Assembly: GCF_021341785.1 (NCBI RefSeq) | Contig: NZ_JAJTTF010000004.1 | Span: 248,001 to 312,000 of the forward strand | Length of the DNA: 64,000 nt | Direction of reading: 5' to 3' | Origin: Microbacterium sp. Au-Mic1 | Lineage (GTDB): Bacteria; Actinomycetota; Actinomycetes; Actinomycetales; Microbacteriaceae | The notes under the pieces: generated by a model | The model's input: only the letters and a program-made list of their open reading frames with translations | Told to the model about the DNA's origin: nothing | Database searches by the model: none | Translations under genes and position numbers: made by a program | Shown: piece by piece, positions 44,216 through 52,994 of the stretch | How the letters are laid out: each line of letters begins with the position of its first letter | Numbering within the stretch: the first letter of the stretch is position 1

Positions 44216-44605
44216 TCAGGATTCCGCGACGACCTCGACCTTGAATCCTTCACTGTTCTCAAGCCACCCCGCGTAGTGATCCGGCCCGCCGGCATGCGGG
44301 TACCGGTCGACGTACAAGGCGCTCCAGCCGTGCTGCGGTGCCGCGGCCATCAGCCGGTCGACGTCGCTCCGGGACCCGCCGTGGAAGGCCAGGTGGTTCA
44401 GGCCGGGCAGCCGGCGGTCGTGGCCGGTTCCGTGCAGGGCAGGGGCCGAGCAGATCGTGAGGTAGGCGTCTCCGTTCCGCCACGAGCGGCCCTCAGTCCA
44501 GGACTCCGCCGGTGCGAAGCCGATCCGTCCGAGCAGCCAGTCCCATCCGGGGGCGGAACGTGTGACGTCCTGCACCCAGAGCTCGACGTGATGGAATCCG
44601 CGCAT
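44216..44605 (-). CDS. VOC-family (glyoxalase/bleomycin-resistance-like) protein
   Basis: Small metal-dependent-fold protein of 129 aa. The start MRGFHHVELWVQDVTRSAPGWDWLLGRIG is the first beta-alpha-beta-beta-beta unit with its His ligand. The second unit has LNHLAFHGGSRSDVDRLMAAAPQHGW and ends DHYAGWLENSEGFKVEVVAES, giving His and Glu ligands. Members include glyoxalase I, dioxygenases and antibiotic-binding proteins; the activity cannot be told here. The ATG at 44605 was preferred to a TTG at 44617 because it gives the usual short lead into the first strand. Divergent from lysA. Confidence 0.82.
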   Translation of the reverse strand: MRGFHHVELWVQDVTRSAPGWDWLLGRIGFAPAESWTEGRSWRNGDAYLTICSAPALHGTGHDRRLPGLNHLAFHGGSRSDVDRLMAAAPQHGWSALYVDRYPHAGGPDHYAGWLENSEGFKVEVVAES

Positions 44606-44680
44606 CCGGCCATCCAATCAGACGACTTGTCCGAGCGCCCCGCGGCGTCACACCCGTCGGGCCCGGCCGACGCGGTGCCT

Positions 44681-44686
44681 TAGAAT
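44681..44686 (+). promoter_or_regulatory. Candidate -10 (TAGAAT) of the lysA-hom-thrB operon
   Basis: TAGAAT lies 66 nt before the lysA GTG. The roughly 60-nt leader is too short for a lysine riboswitch, and none was recognised. Confidence 0.45.
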
Positions 44687-44752
44687 TCTCAGAACTCGGC
44701 ACGCTCTGGGCCGGGCTCGAATATCCGAGACACACACGACGATTGGTGCCCT

Positions 44753-46231
44753 GTGCTTTCCGCATCGCCCGACGACGCGCTCGCCCCGGACTGGCTGAAG
44801 GAACCGGCCGATCCGAACGATCTCGCCCCGGGGGTGTGGCCGGTCTCCGCGCGGCGTGACGCCGACGGAGAGCTGGAGCTGGGCGGAGTGGGTGTTGCAG
44901 AGCTGCGTGCCCGTTTCGGCACCCCGCTCTACGTGCTCGACGAGGCCGAGGTCCGCGCGCACGCCGCCCGGATCAAGAGCGCGTTCGACATTGCGGCTGC
45001 CGCCCACGGCACCAAGGCGCGCGTGTACTACGCCGGCAAGGCGTTCCTCAGCACCGAGGTCGCCCGCTGGGTCACCCAGGAGGGCCTGCGCGTCGACGTC
45101 TGCAGCGGGGGAGAGCTCGAGATCGCCCTGGCCGCGGGTGTCAAGCCGTCCCGGATCGGCTTCCACGGCAACAACAAGAGCGTCGCCGAGTTGGAGCGCG
45201 CCGTCGAGGTCGGCGTCGGCACGATCATCCTGGACTCCGCGATCGAGATCGAGCGCCTCGGTGCGATCGCCGAGCGCCGCAGCGCCGAGAGCAGCGGCAC
45301 CGGTGCGGACGGGTACGTACAGCGTGTGCTGCTGCGGGTGAACAGCGGCGTGCACGCGGAGACCCACGACTTCCTCGCCACCGCGCACGAGGACCAGAAG
45401 TTCGGCACCCCGCTGGAGGCGGCGCCCGCGCTGGTCGAGCGGATCCGTGAGATCCCCAGCCTGAGGCTGCGCGGTCTGCACTGCCACATCGGATCGCAGA
45501 TCTTCGGATCCGCCGGCTTCGCCGAGTCCGCGTCGCGGGTCGTCGAGCTGCACGCCGAGCTGCGCGAGGGCGGGGAGCTGCCCCTGCTCAACCTCGGCGG
45601 CGGCTTCGGCATCGCCTACACCGCCGCCGACGATCCGACGCCGATCGAGGAGCTCGCCACCGCCATCGTCGAGGCGGTCGCCCGCGAGTGCGAGGTGCGC
45701 GGCATCCCGATCCCGACGCTCGCGTTCGAGCCGGGGCGCGCCGTCGTCGGACAGGCGGGGGTGACCCTGTACGAGGTCGGAACCACTAAGGCGGTCTCGC
45801 TCGGGGACCGCGGAGAACGCCTCTACGTGAGCGTCGACGGCGGCATGAGCGACAACGCGCGCCCCGCACTGTACGGCTCCCAGTACTCGGCGCGCATCGC
45901 GTCGCGCGAAGGCACGGGAGCGCCCGCGCTCGCGCGGGTCGTGGGCTCGCACTGCGAATCGGGGGACATCGTCGTCGATCACGAGTACCTCCCCTCCGAC
46001 GTCACCCCGGGCGACCTGCTCGCGGTGCCGGCGACCGGCGCGTACTGTCACGCGCTGTCCAGCAACTACAACCACACCCCGCGTCCCGCGGTCGTCGCCG
46101 TGCGCGACGGCCACGCGCGGGTGATCGTGCGGGGGGAGACCCTCGACGACCTCCTCTCCAGGGATGCCGGCATCGCCGCTCCGCGGACGAAGGAGCGCAC
46201 CGGTGCGCGCACCGGAGAAGGAGAAGCATGA
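44753..46231 (+). CDS. lysA: Diaminopimelate decarboxylase
   Basis: PLP enzyme of 492 aa that makes L-lysine from meso-diaminopimelate, the last step of the pathway. The Lys that binds PLP is in VYYAGKAFLS near residue 96. GLHCHIGSQIF, NLGGGFGIAY and AFEPGRAVVGQ are the phosphate and substrate-binding signatures, and SHCESGDI carries the substrate Cys. The first 60 residues are an actinobacterial extension. GTG at 44753. It ends with an overlap on hom (ATGA), so lysine, homoserine and phosphohomoserine steps are coupled in one operon. Confidence 0.96.
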   Translation: MLSASPDDALAPDWLKEPADPNDLAPGVWPVSARRDADGELELGGVGVAELRARFGTPLYVLDEAEVRAHAARIKSAFDIAAAAHGTKARVYYAGKAFLSTEVARWVTQEGLRVDVCSGGELEIALAAGVKPSRIGFHGNNKSVAELERAVEVGVGTIILDSAIEIERLGAIAERRSAESSGTGADGYVQRVLLRVNSGVHAETHDFLATAHEDQKFGTPLEAAPALVERIREIPSLRLRGLHCHIGSQIFGSAGFAESASRVVELHAELREGGELPLLNLGGGFGIAYTAADDPTPIEELATAIVEAVARECEVRGIPIPTLAFEPGRAVVGQAGVTLYEVGTTKAVSLGDRGERLYVSVDGGMSDNARPALYGSQYSARIASREGTGAPALARVVGSHCESGDIVVDHEYLPSDVTPGDLLAVPATGAYCHALSSNYNHTPRPAVVAVRDGHARVIVRGETLDDLLSRDAGIAAPRTKERTGARTGEGEA

Positions 46232-47547
46232 CGGAACTCGACGGCACCCGCCGCCCCCTCCGCGTCGCCCTGCTCGGGGCAGGATCCGTGGGATCGCAGG
46301 TCGCGCGCCTGCTCCTGGAGCACCAGGGCGATCTCGCCGAGCGCAGCGGCGCGCAGCTCGAGCTCGCGGGGATCCTGGTCCGCGACGTCGATGCCCCGCG
46401 CGACGCGGAGCTGCCGCGGGAGCTGCTCACGACCGACGCCGAGGCCCTGATCCAGAGCGCGGACATCGTCATCGAGCTCATGGGCGGGATCGAGCCCGCG
46501 CGCGGCTACGTGCTGCAGGCGCTGCGCAGCGGGGCCGACGTCGTCACCGGCAACAAGGCGCTGCTGGCCACGCACGGCGCGGAGATCTTCGAGGCCGCGG
46601 ACCAGGTCGGCGCCTCCGTGTCGTACGAGGCGGCTGTGGCCGCGGCGATCCCGATCATCCGTCCGCTGCGCGACTCGCTCGCCGGCGACCGGATCAAGCG
46701 GATCTTCGGCATCGTCAACGGAAGCACGAACTACATCCTCGATTCCATGGACCGTCAGGGCCTGAGCGCCGAGGAGGCGCAGCGGATCGCCACCGACCTC
46801 GGCTATCTGGAGGCGGATCCCACACTCGACCTCGAGGGGTACGACGCAGCGCAGAAGGCCGCGATCCTGGCCAGCCTCGCCTTCCACACGCAGGTCTCGA
46901 TCGATGACGTGCACCGCCAGGGCATCGAATCCGTCACCGCCGACATGATCGCGGACGCCCGCCGCGCGGGCTACGTGATCAAGCTGCTCGCGGTCTGCGA
47001 GCGCCTCTCCGAGAACGGCGGCGACGCGGTCTCGGTGCGCGTGTACCCGGCGCTGATCGACCGCGAGCATCCGATGGCGAGCGTGCACGGCGGCAACAAC
47101 GCCGTGTTCGTGGAGGCCGAGGCCGCCGGTCCGCTCATGTTCTATGGTGCGGGGGCGGGCGGCGTGCAGACCGCGTCGGCCGTGCTCGGCGATGTCGTCT
47201 CGGCCGCACGCCGGCACATCGCCGGCGGCGTCGGCGTGGGGGAGTCGGCCCGGCAGAGCCTGCCGATCGCGCCGTTCGGACACATCACCACGCGCTACCA
47301 GATCACCATCGAGGTCGCCGACGTCACGGGCGTGCTCGCGACCGTGGCCGGAATACTCAGCGACCACGGCGTCTCCATCGCGACTGCGCTGCAGACCATC
47401 GAGCGAGGCGAGCAGAGCAGCACCGCCCGCATCGTGATCGGCACCCACCGCGCCACCGAGCAGGCGCTCAGCGACACCGTCGCCCGCCTGGCCGACAGCG
47501 ACGCCGTCACCCGTGTGGTGTCGGTGCTGCGGGTCGAGGGGGAGTGA
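46228..47547 (+). CDS. hom: Homoserine dehydrogenase with ACT domain
   Basis: NAD(P)-dependent enzyme of 439 aa, making homoserine from aspartate semialdehyde for threonine and methionine synthesis. The nucleotide site is VALLGAGSVGSQVARLLL. VTGNKALLATHG carries the catalytic Lys, and GIVNGSTNYILD with DLGYLEADPTLDLEGYDAAQKAAIL binds substrate. A C-terminal ACT domain (ITIEVADVTGVLATVAGILSDHGVSI) gives threonine feedback. Its ATG overlaps the lysA stop and its own stop overlaps the thrB GTG. Confidence 0.97.
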   Translation: MTELDGTRRPLRVALLGAGSVGSQVARLLLEHQGDLAERSGAQLELAGILVRDVDAPRDAELPRELLTTDAEALIQSADIVIELMGGIEPARGYVLQALRSGADVVTGNKALLATHGAEIFEAADQVGASVSYEAAVAAAIPIIRPLRDSLAGDRIKRIFGIVNGSTNYILDSMDRQGLSAEEAQRIATDLGYLEADPTLDLEGYDAAQKAAILASLAFHTQVSIDDVHRQGIESVTADMIADARRAGYVIKLLAVCERLSENGGDAVSVRVYPALIDREHPMASVHGGNNAVFVEAEAAGPLMFYGAGAGGVQTASAVLGDVVSAARRHIAGGVGVGESARQSLPIAPFGHITTRYQITIEVADVTGVLATVAGILSDHGVSIATALQTIERGEQSSTARIVIGTHRATEQALSDTVARLADSDAVTRVVSVLRVEGE

Positions 47548-48506
47548 CGGTGAACGCTGCCAGCGGCCCGATGCCGGGGCGCACCGTCGAGGTGCGCGTC
47601 CCCGCCACGAGCGCCAACCTCGGTCCGGGGTTCGACACCCTGGGCCTCGCGCTCAGCATGTACGACGAGCTCGAGGTCACGGCCCTCGAGCCGGGACTGA
47701 TCGAGGTCGAGGTCTCCGGATCCGGCGCCGAGGAGATCGCGCGCGACGCGTCCAACCTCGTCGTCCGATCGATCGCGCACGTCTTCGCCGATGCGGGCGT
47801 CACGATGCCCGGCATCCGTCTCGTGGCGCGCAACGGCGTACCGCACGGGCGGGGCCTCGGCTCCTCCGGCGCCGCGGTCGCCGCGGGCGTGCTGGCCGCG
47901 CAGGGACTGCTGGCGGGAGTCGTCGAGCTCGACGACGCCGCGCTGCTGCGCCTCGCGACGGAGCTCGAGGGGCACCCGGACAACGTCGCGCCGGCACTGT
48001 TCGGCGGTCTGACGATCGCGTGGACGGCCGAGCGCGGACCGCAGCACAAGAAGCTGCTCGTGCATCGCGGCGTCTCGCCGCTGGTGCTGGTGCCCGGCTA
48101 CACGATGTCCACCAAGGCGGCGCGCAGCCTGCAGCCCGAGCAGGTGCCCAGCGAGGACGCGGTGTTCAACGTCTCCCGCTCCGCGCTGCTCATCGCCGCG
48201 CTCACGCAGAGCCCCGACGTGCTGCTGGACGCCACCGACGACCGCCTGCACCAGGACTACCGCGCGCCCGCGATGCCGGAGACGAACCGGCTCGTGCGCG
48301 CCCTGCGCGCGGAAGGGTTCGCGGCGGTCGTCTCCGGCGCCGGCCCCAGCGTGCTCGTGCTGTGCGACGGGCCCGGCAGCCGCCTCGAGGCGGTGCGGAT
48401 CGCGGACGCTGTCACGGACACTCCGTGGATCCCGCAGATGGTCGCCGTCGATGTGCGAGGTGGTACAGTGAGGGAACGAGCGGAGGGTTCTTCGTCACAA
48501 TCGTGA
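47544..48506 (+). CDS. thrB: Homoserine kinase
   Basis: GHMP-family kinase of 320 aa that phosphorylates homoserine for threonine synthase. Motif 1 is VPATSANLGPGFDTLGLALSMYD, motif 2 (phosphate loop) is HGRGLGSSGAAVAAGV and motif 3 is VVSGAGPSVLVLC. GTG at 47544 overlaps the hom stop; a second GTG six bases later is an alternative. In many actinobacteria thrC lies between hom and thrB; here it is absent. The last 30 codons contain a TGGTACAGT that may serve as the rho promoter. Confidence 0.95.
   Translation: MTVNAASGPMPGRTVEVRVPATSANLGPGFDTLGLALSMYDELEVTALEPGLIEVEVSGSGAEEIARDASNLVVRSIAHVFADAGVTMPGIRLVARNGVPHGRGLGSSGAAVAAGVLAAQGLLAGVVELDDAALLRLATELEGHPDNVAPALFGGLTIAWTAERGPQHKKLLVHRGVSPLVLVPGYTMSTKAARSLQPEQVPSEDAVFNVSRSALLIAALTQSPDVLLDATDDRLHQDYRAPAMPETNRLVRALRAEGFAAVVSGAGPSVLVLCDGPGSRLEAVRIADAVTDTPWIPQMVAVDVRGGTVRERAEGSSSQS
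48464..48469 (+). promoter_or_regulatory. Candidate extended -10 (TGGTACAGT) for rho
   Basis: TACAGT with an upstream TG lies inside the end of thrB. It would give rho a leader of about 230 nt (to 48704). No attenuator hairpin was identified in the leader, though Rho autoregulation is known in other bacteria. Confidence 0.35.
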
Positions 48507-48703
48507 TCCCGACCCGCGACGCACTTCCCGCGTCAACCGCACAGCACCCGAAACCGCACCATGAGCCGGTCACCGAGCTCTCTGAGGGCGTGTTCTCCGG
48601 GTGGCATGCAGGGGACAGCCTGTTCTCGGCATGATCGTGCGGTCGCGCCCCGGCATCTGCCGTGTGCGCGTCGAATTTCCCACGACTTACAAGAGGAGTA
48701 CTC

Positions 48704-50665
48704 GTGGAGACCATCTCCGAGACCCAGATCGAAACCTCGGCACGCGTCGAATCGACGTCGCAGCCCGAGCAGGCGTCCGCCCAGGACGCTCCCAAGGCCC
48801 CGCGCAAGCGCGCTCCGCGCCGTGCGACCACCGCCACCGCTGCCGCGAAGGCTGCCGAGGCCGCCGAGACCGCGCCCTCCGCTGCTGAGGCGCCCGCCGC
48901 CGAGGCGGCGGCCGAGGAGGCCCCGAAGGCGAAGGCTCCGCGCCGCAGCCGCGCGAAGAAGGCTGAGGAGGCCCCCGCAGAGACGGGCGGCGCCGACGCC
49001 GCCCCCGCTGCCGAGGCCGCACCCGTCGTCGAGGCCCCCGCCGAGGAGGCCCCGAAGGCGAAGGCCCCGCGCCGCAGCCGTGCGAAGAAGACCGAGGACG
49101 CCCCGGCGGAGTCCGGCGACGCGGCACCGGCCGAGGCCGCATCCGAGCCCGCCGCCAAGGAGGTGCCTGCCGAGCCGGCGCCCGCCGACGCGCAGCCCGC
49201 CGAGACCGCTGCGGACGGAGGCGAGGAGACGACCAGCCGCAGCCGCAGCCGGTCCCGCTCGCGCAGCCGCAACCGCAACGGCGGCCAGGACGGCCAGAGC
49301 AGCGGCCAGGGCAACGGCCAGAACAACAACGGCCAGAACAACAACCAGGGCGGTCAGGGCGGCCGCGGTGGCGCCCAGGACATCGATGAGGACGGCGGCA
49401 GCGCCCGCGGTCGCCAGCGCAACAAGCGACGCGGCGGCCAGAACCAGAACGTCGACGAGTTCGAGACCGAGATCGGCGAGGACGACGTCCTCATCCCGAT
49501 CGCCGGCATCCTCGATGTGCTCGACAACTACGCGTTCGTGCGCACCACGGGCTACCTGTCCGGCCCCAGCGACGTGTACGTCTCGCTCGGCCAGGTCAAG
49601 AAGTACAACCTGCGCAAGGGCGACGCGGTCGTCGGAGCGATCAAGCAGCCGCGCGAGGGCGAGCAGCAGGGCCGCCAGAAGTACAACGCGCTGGTGAAGG
49701 TCGACTCGGTCAACGGACTGAGCACCGACGACGCCGCGAACCGCGTCGAGTTCTCCGCTCTCACGCCGCTCTACCCGCAGGAGCGTCTGCGCCTGGAGAC
49801 GGCGCCGGAGAAGCTCACGCAGCGCATCATCGACCTGGTCGCCCCGATCGGCAAGGGCCAGCGCGGCCTCATCGTCGCGCCCCCGAAGGCGGGCAAGACG
49901 ATCGTGCTGCAGCAGATCGCCAATGCGATCGCGCAGAACAACCCCGAGGTGCACCTCATGGTCGTGCTCGTCGACGAGCGCCCCGAAGAGGTCACCGACA
50001 TGCAGCGCACGGTGAAGGGCGAGGTCATCGCCTCGACCTTCGACCGCCCGGCCGAGGACCACACCACGGTCGCCGAGCTCGCGATCGAGCGCGCCAAGCG
50101 CCTCGTCGAACTGGGCCGCGACGTGGTCGTGCTGCTCGACTCGATCACCCGCCTCGGCCGCGCGTACAACATCTCGGCTCCCGCATCCGGTCGCGTGCTC
50201 ACCGGTGGCGTGGACGCTTCGGCGCTGTACCCGCCGAAGCGCTTCTTCGGAGCCGCGCGCAACATCGAGAACGGCGGATCCCTCACGATCCTCGCCACCG
50301 CGCTGGTGGAGACCGGATCCAAGATGGACGAGGTCATCTTCGAGGAGTTCAAGGGCACCGGCAACAGCGAGCTGCGCCTGAGCCGCGCGCTGGCCGACAA
50401 GCGGATCTTCCCGGCCGTGGACGTCAACGCGTCCTCGACCCGCCGCGAGGAGATGCTGCTGAGCCCCGACGAGGTCAAGATCACCTGGAAGCTGCGCCGC
50501 GCCCTCGCCGGGCTCGACCCGCAGCAGGCCCTCGAGGTCGTCCTCGGCAAGCTCAAGGAGACCGACTCGAACGTCGAGTTCCTGCTGCAGATGCAGAACG
50601 CGCAGCTCGGCAAGCCGGCCTCCGGCACCGGCCACAGCCACGCCTCCGAGAACAGCATCCGCTGA
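48704..50665 (+). CDS. rho: Transcription termination factor Rho with long disordered insertion
   Basis: Hexameric RNA helicase of 653 aa. Residues 1-260 are low-complexity: Ala/Glu/Lys-rich with two copies of [16 protein letters not shown], then an SR-rich run, then an Asn/Gln/Gly-rich run. The cold-shock RNA-binding domain starts near 262 ([35 protein letters not shown]). The ATPase core has Walker [11 protein letters not shown] and Walker [16 protein letters not shown], plus [20 protein letters not shown] and the R-loop region. GTG 48704 follows AAGAGGAGTACTC. Actinobacterial Rho proteins commonly carry such insertions, which add RNA binding. Confidence 0.97.
   Translation: METISETQIETSARVESTSQPEQASAQDAPKAPRKRAPRRATTATAAAKAAEAAETAPSAAEAPAAEAAAEEAPKAKAPRRSRAKKAEEAPAETGGADAAPAAEAAPVVEAPAEEAPKAKAPRRSRAKKTEDAPAESGDAAPAEAASEPAAKEVPAEPAPADAQPAETAADGGEETTSRSRSRSRSRSRNRNGGQDGQSSGQGNGQNNNGQNNNQGGQGGRGGAQDIDEDGGSARGRQRNKRRGGQNQNVDEFETEIGEDDVLIPIAGILDVLDNYAFVRTTGYLSGPSDVYVSLGQVKKYNLRKGDAVVGAIKQPREGEQQGRQKYNALVKVDSVNGLSTDDAANRVEFSALTPLYPQERLRLETAPEKLTQRIIDLVAPIGKGQRGLIVAPPKAGKTIVLQQIANAIAQNNPEVHLMVVLVDERPEEVTDMQRTVKGEVIASTFDRPAEDHTTVAELAIERAKRLVELGRDVVVLLDSITRLGRAYNISAPASGRVLTGGVDASALYPPKRFFGAARNIENGGSLTILATALVETGSKMDEVIFEEFKGTGNSELRLSRALADKRIFPAVDVNASSTRREEMLLSPDEVKITWKLRRALAGLDPQQALEVVLGKLKETDSNVEFLLQMQNAQLGKPASGTGHSHASENSIR
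48911..49091 (+). repeat. Direct repeat within the rho N-terminal region
   Basis: A stretch of about 52 bp at 48911-48962 recurs with very few changes at 49040-49091, an offset of 129 bp (43 codons). Both copies encode [16 protein letters not shown]. It is an in-frame duplication in the disordered part of Rho. Confidence 0.8.
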
Positions 50666-50711
50666 TCCGCGCAGCCTGAACGCTGCCTCATCCGGGAGGG
50701 ATCCGGTCGTC

Positions 50712-51791
50712 ATGTTCGAGCAGGTCGAGTCGCTGCGCGACGAGCACCGCAGGGTGGAGAAGGAGCTCTCCGACCCCGAGGTGCACGCCGACGCCGCACG
50801 GGCGAAGCGGGTCAACCGCCGCTACGCCGAGCTCAGCCGCATCGTGAAGGCGCATGACGACTGGATCTCCGCCGGCGAGGATCTCGACACCGCCCGCGAG
50901 TTCGCCCGCGAGGACGAGTCCATCGCGGCGGAGATCCCCGGCATGGAGGAGGGGCTGCAGGTCGCGCAGGAGAAGCTCCGGCGCCTGCTGATCCCTCGGG
51001 ATCCGGACGACGCGCGCGACGTGATCATGGAGATCAAGGCGGGGGAGGGCGGAGCAGAGTCCGCCCTCTTCGCCGCCGATCTGCTGCGCATGTACGTGCA
51101 GTACGCCGCCTCGAAGGGCTGGAAGACCGAGCTGCTGGAGCGCACCGAGTCGGATCTCGGCGGCTACAAGGACGTGCAGGTCGCGATCAAGGGATCCTCG
51201 ACCGATCCCTCGCAGGGCGTCTGGGCGCACCTCAAGTACGAGGGCGGCGTGCACCGGGTGCAGCGCGTCCCGGCGACCGAGTCGCAGGGGCGCATCCACA
51301 CGTCCACGACGGGCGTGCTGGTGTTCCCCGAGGTCGACGAGCCCGACGAGATCGCGATCAACCAGAACGACCTCAAGATCGACGTGTTCCGCTCCTCGGG
51401 CCCCGGCGGGCAGTCCGTGAACACGACCGACTCCGCGGTGCGCATCACGCACGTGCCGAGCGGGATCGTCGTCTCCATGCAGAACGAGAAGTCGCAGTTG
51501 CAGAACCGCGAGGCGGCCATGCGCGTGCTGCGCGCCCGCCTGCTCGCCAAGCAGCAGGAGGAGCTCGACGCTGCGGCCTCGGACGCGCGTCGCTCGCAGA
51601 TCCGTGGCATGGACCGCTCCGAGCGGATCCGCACGTACAACTTCCCCGAGAACCGGATCGCGGATCACCGTACCGGCTTCAAGGCCTACAACCTCGACCA
51701 GGTGATGGACGGCGCGCTCGAGCCGCTCATCGAATCCGCGATCCACGCGGACGAGGAGGCCAGGCTCGCCGCCCTCGGCGCCGAGGGCTGA
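50712..51791 (+). CDS. prfA: Peptide chain release factor 1
   Basis: Release factor of 359 aa that ends translation at UAA and UAG. The catalytic GGQ is in [20 protein letters not shown] near residue 231. The codon-recognition loop is in [17 protein letters not shown]. The start [23 protein letters not shown] and the end [28 protein letters not shown] are family-typical. It lies 46 bp after rho. Its usual partner prmC, which methylates the GGQ Gln, is displaced to 60699. Confidence 0.97.
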   Translation: MFEQVESLRDEHRRVEKELSDPEVHADAARAKRVNRRYAELSRIVKAHDDWISAGEDLDTAREFAREDESIAAEIPGMEEGLQVAQEKLRRLLIPRDPDDARDVIMEIKAGEGGAESALFAADLLRMYVQYAASKGWKTELLERTESDLGGYKDVQVAIKGSSTDPSQGVWAHLKYEGGVHRVQRVPATESQGRIHTSTTGVLVFPEVDEPDEIAINQNDLKIDVFRSSGPGGQSVNTTDSAVRITHVPSGIVVSMQNEKSQLQNREAAMRVLRARLLAKQQEELDAAASDARRSQIRGMDRSERIRTYNFPENRIADHRTGFKAYNLDQVMDGALEPLIESAIHADEEARLAALGAEG

Positions 51792-51871
51792 GCCGAGCGG
51801 GTTCTCGTGATCGGCCGCCTGCTCCGCGGGCGCAGCGTCCCGCTCGCCCTGCGGCACTCACTGGTGCCGGC

Positions 51872-52873
51872 TTACGACGGGAACACCATCGGCACGACGG
51901 CGACGCTGCGGCCCTCGTGATCGAGCACGTGTCCGAGGCGCTTGTCGGTGCGCATCGAGAGTGTGCGCTGACGCACCGCGACCTCGGGGATGCGCGACAT
52001 CAGAGCCACCTCGATCCGCTGCAGCTCCACCAGATCCTGCACCCACAGCGTCGCGGCGAGGTTGGCGGAGCCGAAGACCTCGACACTGAGGCGGCACGAG
52101 GGCTGTTCGGCGAAGAACCGCGCGGCCTCCTCGAGGCGGGGCGCGGGAACGCTCATGATGAACGACGCCTCGCGTCGTGACGAGTCGTAGCGGCGTGCCC
52201 TGTCGCACCGCAGCGTCAGGATGCCTCGGCTGAGCAGGCTGGTCGTGTGGCGCCGTGCGGTCTGCGCCGATCGTTCGAGCACCGCGCCCAACTGCTCCCA
52301 TGTCAAGCGCCCGTCGCGGGTGAGCGCCTCCACCAGCTGCACCTCGACCTGGCGGCGTCCGGCCGATGCCGTGCGCTCCTGCTGGAGCGTGCGCGCCTGG
52401 GCGGGCGCGATGGTCCCCGACCGCCACTGGGTTCCGTGCCGGTGCAGGCGGGTCGCGACCAGGATCTCCTTGCGGAGGATGCCGGGTACGGCGGCCAGTG
52501 CCGCGCCGATGTCCTCGAGCAGCGAGGGCAGAGAAGCGCCGAAGCAGTCGAGCATGAGGTCGTACTCGCCGGTGACGCGCGAGATCGTCGCGAAGGTGGG
52601 GCAGGCGGCCAGCACGGCGATCGCCGTCTCGAGGTGTGCTGGATCGATCGCGAGATACGCGAACGCGCATCCCGCCTCGGCGACGAACAGGTGGCCGGGA
52701 GACGGCGTCACCCACGCGTCGCCGGCCGCGCGGAGAACTGCCCACCGTCGCGCGACGGTGGTGGCGGACAGATCCAGTGCCGCGCCGATCGCCGTCCAGT
52801 CGGCTCGCGGGTTGATCTCGAGCGCGCCGAGCAGCGCAAGATCGATCTCCGAGGGTTCGGTGGTTTCCGGCAT
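51872..52873 (-). CDS. Lrp/AsnC-family regulator with two HTH-RAM units
   Basis: Regulator of 333 aa, twice the usual Lrp length. The first unit starts SEIDLALLGALEINPRADWTAIGAALDLSATTVARRWAVL and has an AsnC-type effector domain (FAYLAIDPAHLETAIAVLAACPTFATISRVTGEYDLML). The second begins QLVEALTRDGRLTWEQLGAVLERSAQTARRHTTSLLSRG, with a second effector domain (VEVFGSANLAATLWVQDLVELQRIEVALMSRIPEV). The ATG at 52873 was chosen because a palindromic region lies just upstream. It diverges from the MFS-M20 operon and probably controls it in response to an amino acid. Confidence 0.87.
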   Translation of the reverse strand: MPETTEPSEIDLALLGALEINPRADWTAIGAALDLSATTVARRWAVLRAAGDAWVTPSPGHLFVAEAGCAFAYLAIDPAHLETAIAVLAACPTFATISRVTGEYDLMLDCFGASLPSLLEDIGAALAAVPGILRKEILVATRLHRHGTQWRSGTIAPAQARTLQQERTASAGRRQVEVQLVEALTRDGRLTWEQLGAVLERSAQTARRHTTSLLSRGILTLRCDRARRYDSSRREASFIMSVPAPRLEEAARFFAEQPSCRLSVEVFGSANLAATLWVQDLVELQRIEVALMSRIPEVAVRQRTLSMRTDKRLGHVLDHEGRSVAVVPMVFPS

Positions 52874-52907
52874 TCTGAACGCCAATCTGTCTGATTGCTG
52901 CATTCTG
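52871..52907. promoter_or_regulatory. Candidate operator of the Lrp-type regulator
   Basis: GCCAATCTGTCTGATTGC (52881-52898) holds the inverted repeat CAATC-N5-GATTG, flanked by direct repeats CATTCTG at 52871-52877 and 52901-52907, 30 bp apart, about three helical turns. The first CATTCTG overlaps the regulator start codon, which would allow self-repression. Confidence 0.6.
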
Positions 52908-52994
52908 GCATGAACCACGTCCGCGAAAAATACGGTGGGCGTCGTCCGCGAAGACGTGGACCGTACCCGATGTTCCAACGAAGGACTCCGTGCC

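Noticed and set aside
44606..44752. Lysine riboswitch before lysA
   Set aside because: The leader after the likely -10 is only about 60 nt, too short for the lysine element, and shows no matching helices.
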